Of a stretch of DNA of 64,000 nt, positions 11,866 to 26,800 are shown one piece after another (position 1 is the first letter of the stretch; every line of letters begins with the position of its first letter). The DNA is from Pelodera strongyloides (taxonomy: Eukaryota > Nematoda > Chromadorea > Rhabditida > Rhabditidae), in the NCBI GenBank assembly GCA_036852015.1, contig JAANDG010000045.1:248001-312000 (forward strand), given 5' to 3'. Position numbers and translations under genes: made by a program. Below the pieces are notes generated by a model. The model was not told where the DNA came from. It saw only the letters and a list, made by a program, of their open reading frames with translations, and searched no databases.

Positions 11866-14800
11866 CTATTCATCGTCGTCGCTGAGCGGTTCGAATTGTT
11901 GTTTCACAGGCACAGCTGGCGCCAAAAGGAATGACGGCGGTGGTGGCGGTAACAAGGGAGGGCCTCGGCTAGAATATTAAACAATTATTAAAGCTGTATG
12001 GCACGTGATTTGTGAAGCATGTTCCATTTTATTTCCTTACTACCTATACATATACGAGAACAGCGCATATAACGCATATAATACTTGGGAATAGAGTAGT
12101 CCAGGAACCCAAAAACCAAATCGGTTTAAATTTTACTAACGATACGAAAATTGCACTTCATCTCCTTAAACGTATGTTACATTTCATAAAAATAGGTATA
12201 TTAGGGACATACATTATCGAATGACATTTTTATCGTAATAAGTGGACCGCGTAAGGAATGTAACATCGTGATAGGATTATTCATCCTACAGCAAAACAAA
12301 CAAAAAAACAACTAACCTCGGCGGTAATTCATCAAAGTCTGGCTCGTCAAAGTCCAGTATACTGAACATGGGACCTGAAGATAATTGAGCAATTAGCTAA
12401 CGGACTAATTTACGTAATTGGTCAGATAATCAGATGAGTCTCAAGTCTCACAAGAGACTTTTCAATTGGGAGTCAGTAAACACCCGATAGCGTACTGTTA
12501 GCTGTTAGGGAGTTCATTAGTCGGCGAATCGATGGCAAATGATCACAAATAGTACGAATTTGTTAACAAGCAGAACGAAAAACTTATTATATAAAGGAGA
12601 AGAGTTTAACACTGAAAGTCGCCTCAGGCGGCGATAGCCCTCTGGGGAATTTATAAATTAAAACCACACCTGTCGATACGGCCGCGTCACTTGAAGGAGG
12701 ACGGCGGGGTGGCGAAGGTGCGTTTTCATCAGCCGGCGACAATGGCTCGTACTCGGGCTGCACCTAAACATTTGCTGATTGATTCATTATTAGATTTATC
12801 AGGCCACACTTCTCTCTTCATCTCTGTGACCAAACCCGTCGCTACTCTCTCATTCCCTCCAACAATTCTCTCTCAAGCATTCTACTTCCCTCTTCCTTCC
12901 TCGTCTCCCTTTAAAATCCATACCCTATGTTCCGCTGACGTAGACACTGCCATCAGTAGCGAAGTGGGCGGTGGTATAGGTGCCGGCGAAGGTAACGACA
13001 TTGGTAGGAAACCGGAGGAGCTCGAGGGTGTCGGTATCGCCAACGGCGTAGGTGCAAGAGGCATAGTGGATCCCATAGACGACACCGGTAGTTGGGCAGA
13101 CGGCGTGGACTGAAACAAAACACAGTACCATTTTGAACTTTAAAGGGGTATTGCACGCGACTTACGACTTATACTGGAAAACGCGCACACATATATGCGA
13201 ACTGACTTCCATCACCTGAGCCCTTCTGGTGCACAAATTTGTAAACACTAATACTACATAGAGAAATTCAGTAGAAAGAACATACCGTTCTGAGCTGTGA
13301 AATGTGCGGAGACAAGGCCGAGTGCACGTTGGGAGAGGCCTAAAAGTATAAAAAAAATTAAGGTACAGTGCGTTTCATTTGTCTTTCGGTAACCTAAATC
13401 GCAGTACTTCTAATGCACACATAAGCTATAATAAAGTCAGAATCTTACATGTCTTAACTGTATTGTAAACTCCAACTAGTGCTAATAGTAATAGCTAGTT
13501 ACCTGCGGGAAGTGTGAGAATGTACTCGAAGGTCTGCTCCCCGACGGGCTTCCCATCACCTGGGGACTTCCCGTGCGGCGCATATGCGGTGCCAACTGCT
13601 TGTGATGCGGGTCGGCAGACGGCATAAAGCAAGTGACCACTCCTAAATTTTTCTGTGTTTAGCACTAATTTGTTTGTTTGGATGATATACGTTACGCTCT
13701 ACAATTTAGCCACGTCTCCCTTTCTCAGGAGTCTCCTCTGTACATCACTCACCACTCTTTCTCTTGAGTGCCTCTCCTCCTCCTCCATCTCTGTTCATCA
13801 CCTCCTCGTGAATCACCTTGTCCACTAAGTGGTGTCCGCGGTCTTCTACCGCTGCAGCCGATCGACCAGACGAAATCGAACCACCCGCCTAAATCAGACA
13901 ATAACTTATTACCCGAGAGTCAACACCACGTCGTGACCCACGAATAGGTTAGTTCCATTCTGCGCCCTACCGATACAGTGCTACGAAATTTGCATACATT
14001 TGAAAATCATGTGAAAAACATGATTCCACAATCAGTAATCACAGAATGACGCCAAATAAAAATGCACTACGCACACGAACAACATAAATTAAAGAAATGA
14101 AATAGAAAATTACCATATGCGGTCGGTTGATGCCGATCACGCCCTTCGAGGTCGACTGAAAGAAAAATACATAAAAATGTGCTCGGAAATTTTTGCTCCC
14201 CGCCGACGGGAGTCACGCCCACAAATATCTTTGCGGTAACCAGTAACCAAGCCCAAGAATGACTCTACCGAAACCCGTGCCCCCAACCACGCCCACAAAT
14301 GCTCTACAGTAATCGGTAATAAGACCCAAGAATCTCTCTACCGTAACCCGTACCCGTCCACGTCCACAAATATCTACCGTAACCACCCCTTCGTCAAACC
14401 CCTCTCCTAGCAGCAAAAACATACCGGTTGTTGTTGATGTTGCTTCTGAATTTGCTCCTTGAGCTGCAAATGTTGCTGCATTTGTTGATGGTGCTGCTGT
14501 ATCGACTGAAGGTGGGGCAAATGCGCAGCAGCAGCGACTCCCAATCCACCTTGCTGCAAATAATAAAAAGTTGTGTCCGCATAATAATGGGTACTTTTTA
14601 CCAGGCACCTCTCATTTTCCCCCTTTATTCATTTATTCCCCTTACACGTTGTTCGCACACTAACCATAAGTTACGTACTAGTGTGTACATAAAATAAAAT
14701 TCCACTAAAAGACGCCTTCCCTGAGATATCACCTTCGCCTCGTACATAAGGGCAAACTGACAAACTTTGTTTGTTTATATAATAAAGATCTCAAAGCTTT

Positions 14801-17800
14801 GAGAGATACGTGTGTATGAAAGCTTTACCTGGTGCATCTCCTTTTCTGATGTTGCAACCTCTACATTTGAGGCTCCTTGCGCAGCGGTAGTCGTGGCCGT
14901 CGTTTGCGGCGCGGTACCCGCACCACTAACTCCGGATGCGCTTGCGTTCGTAGAGGGCGGATTGGTGAGAGATTCGATGAAACGCAGTCGTCTGCAAATC
15001 ACAAAATTACCAAGTTTTCTGTCCAGTGCTAAAAGTAGATGGTGCGTGGTTTTGAAATGTTACCCATATAGCGACTTACAATGCAGGAACATTTTCAAAT
15101 ACTTTTTGTAAGAGCTTAATATCACTTTAAACATAACTATTCTTTAGTAAAGCCACCACTACCCCCCCCCTTTTTTTTTTCTCAGACCACACAACAAAGC
15201 CTAAGTATAAACTAGTAGACCCACCGCAGCGACGCATTCTCCCACAGTATGCGCTGATTGTCGAGTCTCATCTTGTGCGCCGCGTACAATCGGTGCGACT
15301 CTCGCAACCGCTCGCGCGCATCATTTATGCCCGGGTCGCTATTGGCATGGTAGCATCGGTTCAAGTCCTTGTCGGCTTGCTGAAAACATGGTCGGTTAGC
15401 TTTCCAGGCTCATAGCGAACAATTTGTAATGAGAAGGTCACCGTTGACATGACGGAAAATGAAGAACGACAAAGTATACAACGCATTCCTTCACTGGTCA
15501 TCATTTACTATTTTTCGTTATTACCACTTTATTCAGTTCTATTTATTATGTGTATTTTATAACACAAACTGCAAGCTACATTGCTTTCTTCGTTTTGTGC
15601 GTATTAAATTATTCTTATCTTCACCACCACATTTTGTTGTGTTATATAAAGCAAAATACCGGCCGGTTTTTGAAACGCATTGAGTACATCAACATTCTTA
15701 TGCAGCATATGCAAATGAACATAAATTAGAATAAAAGTCGAGCTAAATTCGAGCAAATTAGCATAAATACGTAAGAATTCAGTTGTGCGTGGCACGTTTC
15801 AAAAACCGGCCGGTATTTCGCTTTAATGCATAAATATACTTACCTGTCTTACAGCCTCAATTCTCTTCAACTCTTCGTTCAAAGCCTCCATACTACGTTC
15901 AATGTCGGAGATTTCACGATCCAACTGTAAAGCAATGTTCACGTGAAAAAAAAGCAAAAACTAGCTACATCTCTCCATCCGTAAACCCAGTCAACATACG
16001 AACAAACATAGAAACATGTGTACAGACAACAAACTAAAATATCACAAAACCGATTCTAATAATCTAACAAGTTCTCATCTCTCACCCTTTTCAGCTCAGC
16101 CCTCTGGAACGGATCACAGCCAGGCGGTGTCTTCGGCGGAGGGGGCGGAACCAACTTGGGTGTGAGCGGTTTGTTCGCCAACCGCTGGGCGGTGCGGAAG
16201 TCGGCGCTCAGCGAGTGCGAAGTGGACGGGCCCGCGGCCGCATTGGCAGCAGCAAACTGAAATTCGATTGTCAAATAGGAGTAATCAAAACTCAAAACTA
16301 TACGAAGTCAAGTTTCTCGCAGCACATTTACGACAGCCATAAGGCATTAGGTACTACGAAAAAACGAGGTAATAAATTATGGACATAAAGCACGGTGCGT
16401 GTTCAATTATTCACGTGCGAGTTTATACAATAACAACTTTTTTTGGCACCGGAATTAGCAGTTAGCCAACTTTGCCTTGTGAACGCAGCGCAAACGCCGT
16501 GCGAACGACTTGGTACTTTTTGCTAGGCGTTGGCACGGCGTTTTTTTTTGCCGTGCCAAGCGCCGTGGCTCCATTGTCGCGGCGTTTCTCTATGTGGCTT
16601 CTAATTCGCCGGCACTTTTAAGAGACACAAAAACAGTCGACAATCCAGTGATAAGCACAGAAGGATTGAACACAAAAGAGGGTAACACAGTTATTCATAC
16701 TCCTTCATTTTCCCAGTTTCTAATCTATTCTACTTCGCTACCGTACCTTGCATTCACACCAAACTACGCACTTCCACCCTACCCCTATATTTTTGTTTCA
16801 ATCATACCTGTTGTGCCATTTTCTGAAAGTTGGCACTATCCTCCACTAGTTGTGTGTTAGCGTGCGCGAGCTCAACCTCCAGCTGCTCCACCACTCGCAT
16901 ATGAACGGCGAGTTGACTCTGCTGTAAAAGCACAGTATCATGTACCAAATCTTTCCCTATACTCCTCCACCCACCACCAAGCTTGACATGCACTCTTCTG
17001 CTTCTTCATAAACACTCCACACACAAGTGATTCGCTCTCGCTTCAAAAACACCACCACCTCGCTCTTTCACCCAGGTTAGTTAATAGTGAACACGGCCTC
17101 TCGTTAGTTGCGCGCAGAAACTCAACGCGGTTACAATCCCGCGCCATCGAATACCACCACACAACCACCACCACCACCATCACACTCAGAAGTACACCAC
17201 GGTTAGGTAAGAGAGACGCCCGGTGCATGTTAACGGTGTTAACGAGATCGAGATACCGCTTACTCACCACGTCGGCGACAATTGCCTGCCGTCCCTGCAC
17301 CTGGCTCTGCAAATTAAGGCGCTGGTATGTGTGCAGTGTGGTCTGAAAAGAGACGACAACTCAGATGAGAGAGAGACGACAATTCTGGTGACACGGATCA
17401 CGGCAACTCAGGTGACACCGTGACACGAAGCACTAACAGGAGCACGGGAGAGCTGCGCAAGGAGACCGCATTCACCAATACCAATTGCACCGCCCTGGGA
17501 TTTTCTCTCCCCACCTCTTTCTCTCTCTCTCTCACTTTCATCTCTCGGAAATAAAAGCTTAATCTCTCTCACTCCCCGTAGAATAGACGTCGAGCTTCTG
17601 CTCGCCTTTCTGGGGACTCATGGGCTTCATTTCTCTTTCTTCTTCACGTATCTATCTCTCGCTCCCTCCCCTCCCCTCTCTCTCTCTGGTCTCCCTGGGG
17701 AGTTGGACAATGAGCCTTTTCTAGCCCTTACTGAGTACTGTTGCGCTACACTCTGACTCTGTGGCGCACAGTACAGTACTTGAAAAGTATAACCGAGGAA

Positions 17801-20800
17801 TGGATACGGTAAAAAAGCTGGGGAACAAGCTCAGGGAGTGGGGGAACGTGTACTGGTGAATGTGGGCACCCAATGCAGCACAGAATAATGGAAGAAAGAC
17901 AACTAAATCACACCAACACAGCTAGTACGACACTGACTGTATCTATCTACCGACATAATGGACCTTATACACTTAGCTCCATTTGATTACACACAGTGCA
18001 GTGCACAAAACCACAGTACACAACACATCCAAATAACACGACACCCAAACAAAACAGTGATAAACAAACACAATCACACAGGTGAAAAAGGTGCAATATA
18101 GAAAAAAACCAATTACACCAAGACAACAATGATTTTAAAGAGAGTAAAGTGTGACGCGCAAGGACAAGGATAAATGCGTAAGGGGAAGTCAGGAAATAGG
18201 GTGAATCAGTCTTCTAACCGGCACGATACATGGTTTTGGAACTCATACTATGCATTTCCGTGTATTATATGCAAATTCGGCACCGGAAACAGGAATAATC
18301 TTCGTTACAGAAATTTGCATAAAATACGTCATACGTCGTCGAACTACCACTGTCCATCATACACTTCAAAACCACGTGTGCCACACCGTTTTAATAAAAT
18401 TTCACATAATCAACTAGCCGAAAATAAGATGGGAAAACTTCAAAGTAAAGTAACGAGCAATGATTAGCATTTAGTACCTTTTTGCGGCCTGTTTCCATAT
18501 TGAGCATCGCGCGTTTAATGAGCAAAAATTATGGGACACACTTAAAACCTGTAATTGGCGCTTGCATGCTGCCCATTAAAATCTCAAACACGTGCCGATC
18601 CAATAATTAGTGCCTCCAAGCTAAGTATCGCAATTTACGATTTATAGCAACTAATAAGCATAGCAGGAGCTCACTATAGACAGGAAATGACAAAAACGAG
18701 CCGTAAAAGGCAAAATATTAAAATGTGCCCCCAGGAGTGTGAAATGGTTATATATAGGGTCGTTAAACTAGGCACAGACTTATTACGATAAATAAGAAAT
18801 TATCGTAATAAGCTGCTAACATTTGCGCAATTCCAGACACATACACTCTTGCAAAGCTGCTAATGGTTATAGCTTTCCATTAAAAAAACCGAGGAGTTGA
18901 GACGTTGGATGTAATAGTAGGATTGTAGGATAAGATAGGAACGCTATTTGCTGCTAGAGACATTAATTTACATACACAAACAAAAGAAAACAAGTAAATA
19001 ATAAAAATGTACATAGGTGCGTTGGCCACTTCCACTAGCTTCAGTCAATGAGCATGCAAAATACAAGTGTCGTCACCCCCACCCACAACAATCAAACTGC
19101 TTTTGGGAATAGAATCGGTCTACAGAAAACATATTTGATGCTGCTAGCAGCAACACAACAACTACTGCTACTACAACATATATTCGATCACAACAAACAG
19201 AACATCACACACACAAATAGGACAACAACAACAAAGAAACTAAGGTCAATGAATAGATCAACAAGCTAAAAGAGGAAGACAAATTTTACCTCATGTCCCT
19301 GTAGTGAGGCTCTCGTTTTCTCAATAGCCGCATTGGTATGCGTGAGCTTCTCCGATAGGGCGGCCACAGCATTCTGTGATATACAGTAAGTTGAAACTAA
19401 TTTTCTAATTGGATACTACTATAGAACATTAACTGACTCAACTTTACACCGTAACATAGTTCCACTTTTTCCTTAACGTCATAGGGTAAGTGGTTTTTCA
19501 TATGACATTCCCATGCACTACACGCAAACTATATCCCATTCAGTGTCGCAAATACCAACAGGCCTCATCGAAATTTACGTATAATACACATGCACAAAGT
19601 TTTCCCTACGTTTCATAACCACGTACCATACCACTTCAATAGTATGATGAACTCTAACACCACTTGCGAAAAACACCCACAAAGTTACCCTTCTTCAATC
19701 TACAAACCATCAAGAGGCGGGTATAGACCAACATCATAACAATTCCAAACGGAACCTGTGTATCCTCTAGCTTCCTCTTTGCCTCATAATACATCTGGGC
19801 AGGTGTCTGCGGAGCGGGCGGACTCTTCGGCTTCTTCTGTTCCTGTTGCTGCTTTTGTTGCTGCTGTAACTGTTGTTGTTGCATCTGGTTTTGCTGCTGC
19901 TGCTGAATCTGCTGCTCTTGTCGCATTTGCTGTTCCTGCTGCTTTTGCAATTGGTGTTGTTGCGCCTGTTGTTGCTGTTGTTGTTGTGCTGCAGCATTGA
20001 TGAGACCGAGATCAGTGCTGCGTTGAGGTTGAAGCGCCTAAAAATAATCGATAATCCGGAGTAAAAATACTGAAACAAAATAAAGATAGAAGTCGGCGCA
20101 TGGGTAGACCACGATTATCTACTAGCAGCCGGATGAAGAGTGGCAGCTCTGAGCCTCTGAACCACTGCGCGGCAAAGGTTTTGTATTCTCCTTTTGCATT
20201 ACTTATCAAAACTTCTTCGTTGTCTGTTCCGTTACAAAGCAATTCTTTTCCTTTACATAATAAGATTCCATCATGCACTCCAAACGTATCAATAGTGATA
20301 CACATTGATAACGACGTAGTGCCCACGTTGAAGCGAAATACCTGCCGGGTTTTGAAACGCATCGCGGACACTGAATTCTTACGTATTTATGCTAATTTGC
20401 TCGAATTTAGCTCGATTTTTTATTCTAATTTGTGTTCATCTGCGTAAGCTGCATAAGAATGCTGATCTACTCGATACGTTTCAAAAACCGGCCGGTGTTT
20501 CGCTTTAAAATAACTGAAAAGAACTACACACCTGCATCTGTTGCGCTAACTGCGACAGTTGCACAGCCGTCTGTAACTCGCGGTGCATCTTGCTGAGGCG
20601 CTCCTTTTCCTAAAAATACGCACCTACAATAACTATAAAACAAGAAAACATACATATAATATTCACAAGAAACATATTTTTCAAAGCAGTAATACCCCCT
20701 GCTTCTTGTCTCACCTACCGAATACTTTCTTAAGAGTTATGCATTGAACATTCGACCCAAACTTGTACACTACACACTGTTAACTCCTCCTCCCTCCCTC

Positions 20801-23800
20801 CCTCCCTACATACTTTATTTATTTATTAAATACACCAAAAGTATATAAAGTAGTAGAAGTAAGTTTATATTAAATACTTGTGCGCAAGGCTGGATATAAA
20901 TCACGATCCTAAAAAAATCGGCTACAGCTAATATTAATACTAAAACTTACCGCATCAATCGTCAGCTTCTGCTGCAAGAGTTGAGGTGTCGCCTGCTGCG
21001 TGGCTTGCAGAACACGTTGAAAAGCTGAAAGCTCATATCAATTAACCAAATTAGTGTTTCCTCCTTGACACACACACACACACACGCACGCACCCAAAAG
21101 TGCACAGCAAAACATACGGACACTAGCTTACACTATGGAATACTGGAGTAGATTTCCCCACAATACGGTTCAAATTCAAAACCATGTGTTGCACCGCTTT
21201 AATGACCGACTCCATCAACTTTAACATCATTCATATAAGCAAGGAAATATAAATAACATACCAAGCTCCGTGTTCTGCAGCTCAATAGTCTTCTTCTGAT
21301 AGTCGCAAATCTTTCTCTGCAGCTCCTCCTGAGTGGCCTGAGCGTTGCCAGCGCCGAGCAGTTGCATCGCACGCATATACTGGAAGAAAAAGAAACGATA
21401 ATTTAAAAAAGAAAAATCCCAAAACATTATCACCGCTATAAGCAAAAGAAGATGCAACTTCAACAAATCTACTGTCGAAGAATTCACAATTCACAGTTTC
21501 GAACTTTCGAAATTCATTCAGCTGCGTAATAAATTATTGTATTGACTATTGTCGGGGGCAATAATTGCTCCAACTGATTGATATAAATTATAAACAACTG
21601 ATTGATATAAATTAGAGTTTTATGAAAATAATCAACAACTTGCCTCTTCAACCTGTGCCGGCTGTCCCCCAAGCGCCATCATTTGCAATTGCTGTCGAAT
21701 ATCGTTTCCACCTCGCAATTGTTGTTGTTGCTGCAAATGTTGTTGCAGAAATTGCTGTATCTGCTGCTGCTGCTGATCGAGTTGCAGAGGGGTGGGGAGC
21801 TGAAATTAAACTGCAAAATGAAAGAAAACCCAATCCTTGGCCAATCTAAACGATCGGATTCACGGATCCACTTATCATTAGAAGTGATACGGAAACAAAA
21901 AAAAACATTATTCATTATGCGCAATGCGCGCCGGAATCGGATTATTAATCAATACACGAGAGGACAAAATAAATACATTACACATCACTTTCCATAGAAC
22001 CTCCAAAATACATAAATAGTCAACGTACTCCATGCGCCGGTGTGGATCCAGCAGTCGAAGTGGCCACCTCGGCAGATGGGACGCGAAGTGGTGTTCCTAG
22101 AATTACAACATTTCCTTCAAAATAACCAGTCCTTTGGCCTTCCCCTCTATATCCCTCTCTCTCTCTCGAATTCCCTCTCACGCCTTCAGGCTACCAGCCA
22201 CATTATGCTGCCCAGACAACCCAGTGTATTCACACTCCTTTCCTTGTTGTGCGTATAGTTCCAGTCTTATTTTTTCGAACCATTGGATATCTTCTATGAA
22301 AACTCTCCCCACCTTGCGTGATGCTGCCCTTTGTCATTGCTCCAGTATCTCCTGCTGACGAGGTTCCCAGTCCAAATTGAAGCTGTGACGAAGTGCCGGG
22401 CAGCGCAACCGGCGAAGCAACAACAGCTGGTGGCTGTTGCTGTGGTGCAGCAGATTGTGAAGCCGAGGACACGGGCTTCTCGGATGATGCGCGTTTCGTC
22501 TCGCCCAAGCAAACAATCTCCTGAAATACGAGCATTGTGGTGGAAAGTGTAAAGACTTCATCTTCCAGCCTTCCAGTGGTATATATATACTCACTTTGCT
22601 CCTGACCTTAGCTCATAGACACACATAGACAAAGACTAATTTGTATACTCATTAATGTTCCAAACCCCCCTCTTCTGTCCAACTTTTTCCAGTACACCTA
22701 GAGTACTAAAGCAATGATCTATTTTGAGAAATTTTCATAATCATAATGAGCCTATGGCCGGAACGTTGGCAATTTACACCTTAACAAACACGAGTTCGAA
22801 TATGTGTGATCCCAAGACCTGAACTATAAAATACTTACATCGGACGTGCTCGGCGATATGGAGTGAGTTGATTTTCGTCCCTGTTCCTGATTGCCGCCGT
22901 TACCGCCGGATGCCGCAGCTGACGGTACGGTAGCAGTCAGCGGAACAGTTTGCTCTACGATTGAAGAAGCTATCGATGCCGATACGGAAACCGCGGGCGC
23001 TGAAACAAAAAACGCATACAATTAGGTATAACAATGAAACACAGAAAGGAAATCGTGGCTTTCAGTCTCTAAGATCAAACTGTATACGAAATTCTCCGTA
23101 GCTACATGAAGATCATGTAAATACTGTCAGACCTGACAATAAAACAAAACTCTAATTCAGCGCAGGACATATGGAACAAGTCATAAAAGCAGTAAAGCAC
23201 TGTTTACTCCAGTATTTCCTACGTAACCATGATTGAAAAAAGGAGCACGCCCGCCAGGCCGTCAAAGACTCAAAGATCTATAAAAATTGTGTGTCTCGAA
23301 GAGTGGCAAGAGTGATCATGATCAATGCAAAACAACAACTCACTTGATAGGATAGAAATGCCGGCAGAGGTGTCAGTAAATATCGGCTGGGCACTCGACG
23401 TCGACGGGCCAGCATTAGTCAACAGGGACTCCGATGAAGGACCAGACAGTGATGTGATAACATAAGTTGGAACCACCACTTCCGCTGATGACGGCTGAAA
23501 AACGAGGTAGGTCGAAGGATGTAAGAAATTCCAAAAACACAAATGTTCAACTTCAACAGCTTCCAGATATTGTCATAAGTCATAGCAACGTTCCAGCCTA
23601 TCCAATGGTGGTTTGTGAGTGACGCAATGCCTTTTGCAGACACTTTGCAGACACCCAGTGGCTGGTCACCAACATCCACGAGCAAAGTAAATAAAAAAAA
23701 AAAAGACAGCGCAAGCGTTTCGGCTCGGTTCGGTTCTTGAGCGCAATTTTGTGGATCCGGTAAATGTGGCGTAACCGGACTCAGAATCGAATTACACTAA

Positions 23801-26800
23801 CAAAGTCTCACCTCCCTCCCACATCGTATTATAAATAGTAAGGCAAACTTACATCTCCACATCATTTACGCACGGAATTTACACCCTATGACATACAACC
23901 AGAACCAAAATTTACATAGGACCTTAGACACCAGGTACACACAGAACTGCAATCTACAGTAGGTAGGACGTAGTGTACTATAGATTTAGATCCTAAGCAA
24001 AATCTACAGCAAGACACAAGACAAAGTCTCACCTCCGACGTGTCCATCGTGTTCTCCTCCTCGTCCGCGCCATCACCGCCGGCCATTTCAGAGCCATCGA
24101 GAGTGGCTTCATCTTCCACCTCCAAGCCGTCGTGGTCCATCGTCTCACTAAACATGTAAGGTTAGTCTCCTCATATACCACAGAGCTTGATAAACAGATA
24201 TGGTAAGGTTAGACTCATATTCAGCAGAGAATTGAGGTCTGCGTAAGTCCGTGCCTGAAAGACACCGACAACTCGTTTTGCACATTTCGCTTTGCAAAAA
24301 AAGGTTAGGAAAAACACACGGTTCATATAAAATATTATACCCAATTTGATACATGTATGCCCCACTCCTTGTAGAATCAATCAGTCAATCAGAAGTCTGA
24401 TATATCCAAAAATGTCTAACATCACGGCCTCGAGCAGTTCAGCTTCAGCGCCCTACTACGCTCGTAGTTCACGTTAGGTTCACATTTTGAGCAAGTGATC
24501 GCAGAGTACAAACTACAAACTTCAATCACAAAAGTACAAACTACGAACCCGTCATCGCCCATCTCGTCTCCCTCCTCTTCCTGTCCCTGGGTGACATTCT
24601 GCTCTCTTGTGGCTGCCTCGTATTCTCCGTGTCGATTCTCCCACTGACGTCGGCACTCCTCCCCGGTTCGACCGCATAACATCGAGGCAACGGTGTCCCA
24701 TGAGTGACCTAAGTTAGGGGTACTGTAGGGCATATTAGGAGTTTGGTAGGCTACAGGAGGCACATTGCCAACCAAATGTGAACAATAATAAATATTAACA
24801 TGGCTGACCTTTCGCTGGCGTGCGGTCATTTAAGTCAAAAAGCACGCGTGCAGTCCTCAATGCGGCAGGCGTGCTTTTTACGGGAGCCGGACGACTGGTC
24901 ACGCGTGCCGCATTTTCGCACTAACCGTGCATTTTACAATTTTTGGGAAAATGCACGCTTCCATTTTTTAAAATTTTCCTACGAATTGCTGTTTTCTTAC
25001 ATTTCTTTCGGTTTGCTGGTTTATTTTGCTTATTTATTGCCGTACTAATGTTTTATGAAGCAGGTACGACGAATATAAAGTGCCAGCAAGCAACAATGGT
25101 GACAATAACGAAAAATGGACGGTGGAAGAAGAATGTTAATCAGTAAGTTCATTCTATTTAAAGTTTACGAAGCTGATACTTGATTTTCTGGGTGATTGTT
25201 GCTAGTTTTCCCCTTGGCATTTAGACATACACTTTCTATTGCATTTTAGCTATGAGCATCGACTGTTTAACTACAAATACACTACCGGTTTTCAGAAATT
25301 TTTTTAGGCTGTGAAACGCCTCGGAACTCAACTTAACTTCCTGATCGATTTATGGGAATTACTGGATCGTCATACGTAAGTTATTTTCTTGTCGGGCTTA
25401 TGAAAATTTTGGTGGAATGTTACCGTCGTTACCGATATTATTGTTAGTTGTTTAATATCTGGGCGTTGTGTGACAGCCTGCTCATTTCTGTTCGCATTAC
25501 CACCAAACTAAAGTAGCATGCCTTTCTTGGGAAAGAAAAACCCGAATATGTGTATATTTTCCGTTTCAGAAGTTCGACTAGACATACTCCGAACGCCGAT
25601 GTCGCTAGTTTCCGATTCCGATTCCGCGTTCACCCCCAGGTACTAATTTTTTATTACTTTTCCTTAATTTAGCGTGCGGTCGTGTCCTTAATTGGCGTGA
25701 AAAATGTATTATTTACCCATCGTTGATTTTCCAAAGAGAAATATAAACTTTAACCTTTGCTTAATGATTAGATACACCAGATATTTTGAGTTATGCTATC
25801 GTTCTTTGCCGCCTTAGACACCGCTCTGTAATTGTTTTGCTTGGCAAATTTTTATTTACTTTGCTCATTTGTAGACCAGCCGTTTTCTTCCGCTCTTCGG
25901 CACATTACGAAACGAACGATGGATGTTCGTCGGGTGACCGCACAAGATTGGCTTGGTGGGAATCCGGAGCCAGTGAACCAATATGAAATGGGTAAGAATA
26001 TATGTTTATGGACTAGAGAAGTGCACAATTCCTATGACTTGTACACTGTACGTACCGTATAACATCATTGTGAACGTTGATAAGTGCATCATCTTGGTTT
26101 TTTTTGTATGCATTTCGAAACTCTTGTGCACAATGTGATATTGTGCAATATCAATTCCCTGAATTGTGTAGTAACACCTAATAATAATTCGCATGCGTTT
26201 TTATGTTCCAGGATTTTATTCAACTGTAAGTTTTATTTTCAGCTGTGCGGAGGCGGAGACCACGCGTGACGCGGATTTGCTGACGTTGAGAACCCGAAGA
26301 GGGAACCCGTCGTAATATGCCTTAGTACCTAATACGAATGTTCGTAGCTTATTGTTAGCCGCAACTACCTTACTTTTGTGTTATAGGGATAGCTCTATTC
26401 CGAACTGATGAGTATCTTATGTTTCACAATTGTCATTGTTTCTTGCTCTTGTATGTCTTTTAAAGGGTGCTGGAATAAACATATTGATGTATTATTGTTG
26501 TATTGGTGTGATTTGCGTTGTTTTATTGTTGTTGTGCCTTATTTATTGCTCTGTTTATATGTAGGAAGGAGGGGGGGGTCCCTGTGCAAATATTCATTTT
26601 CCGCACTTTTACGGCACTGTGCATAAATGGCTGCCGCACGCGTGACCGGGACTGTCCTGGTCACGCATGCAGTCCGTCGGACTGCACGCCAGCGGATTGG
26701 ATGCCGCACGCGCGCTTCATAAATGACTGCACGCCAGCGAAGCGTGACCTGAGAAATAGTATTTAATATGGTTATTATAAAATACCCCACCCAGTTTTGT

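Noticed and set aside
19767..20078. Other-frame open frames over the Gln-codon tracts of gei-8
   Set aside because: CAG/CAA repeats stay open in all frames; only the Gln frame has phased exons and neighbours.
24800..26314. A complete multi-exon gene in the SANT2-intron element
   Set aside because: The exon-like islands cannot be joined in one frame with the visible splice sites; kept only as a finding.
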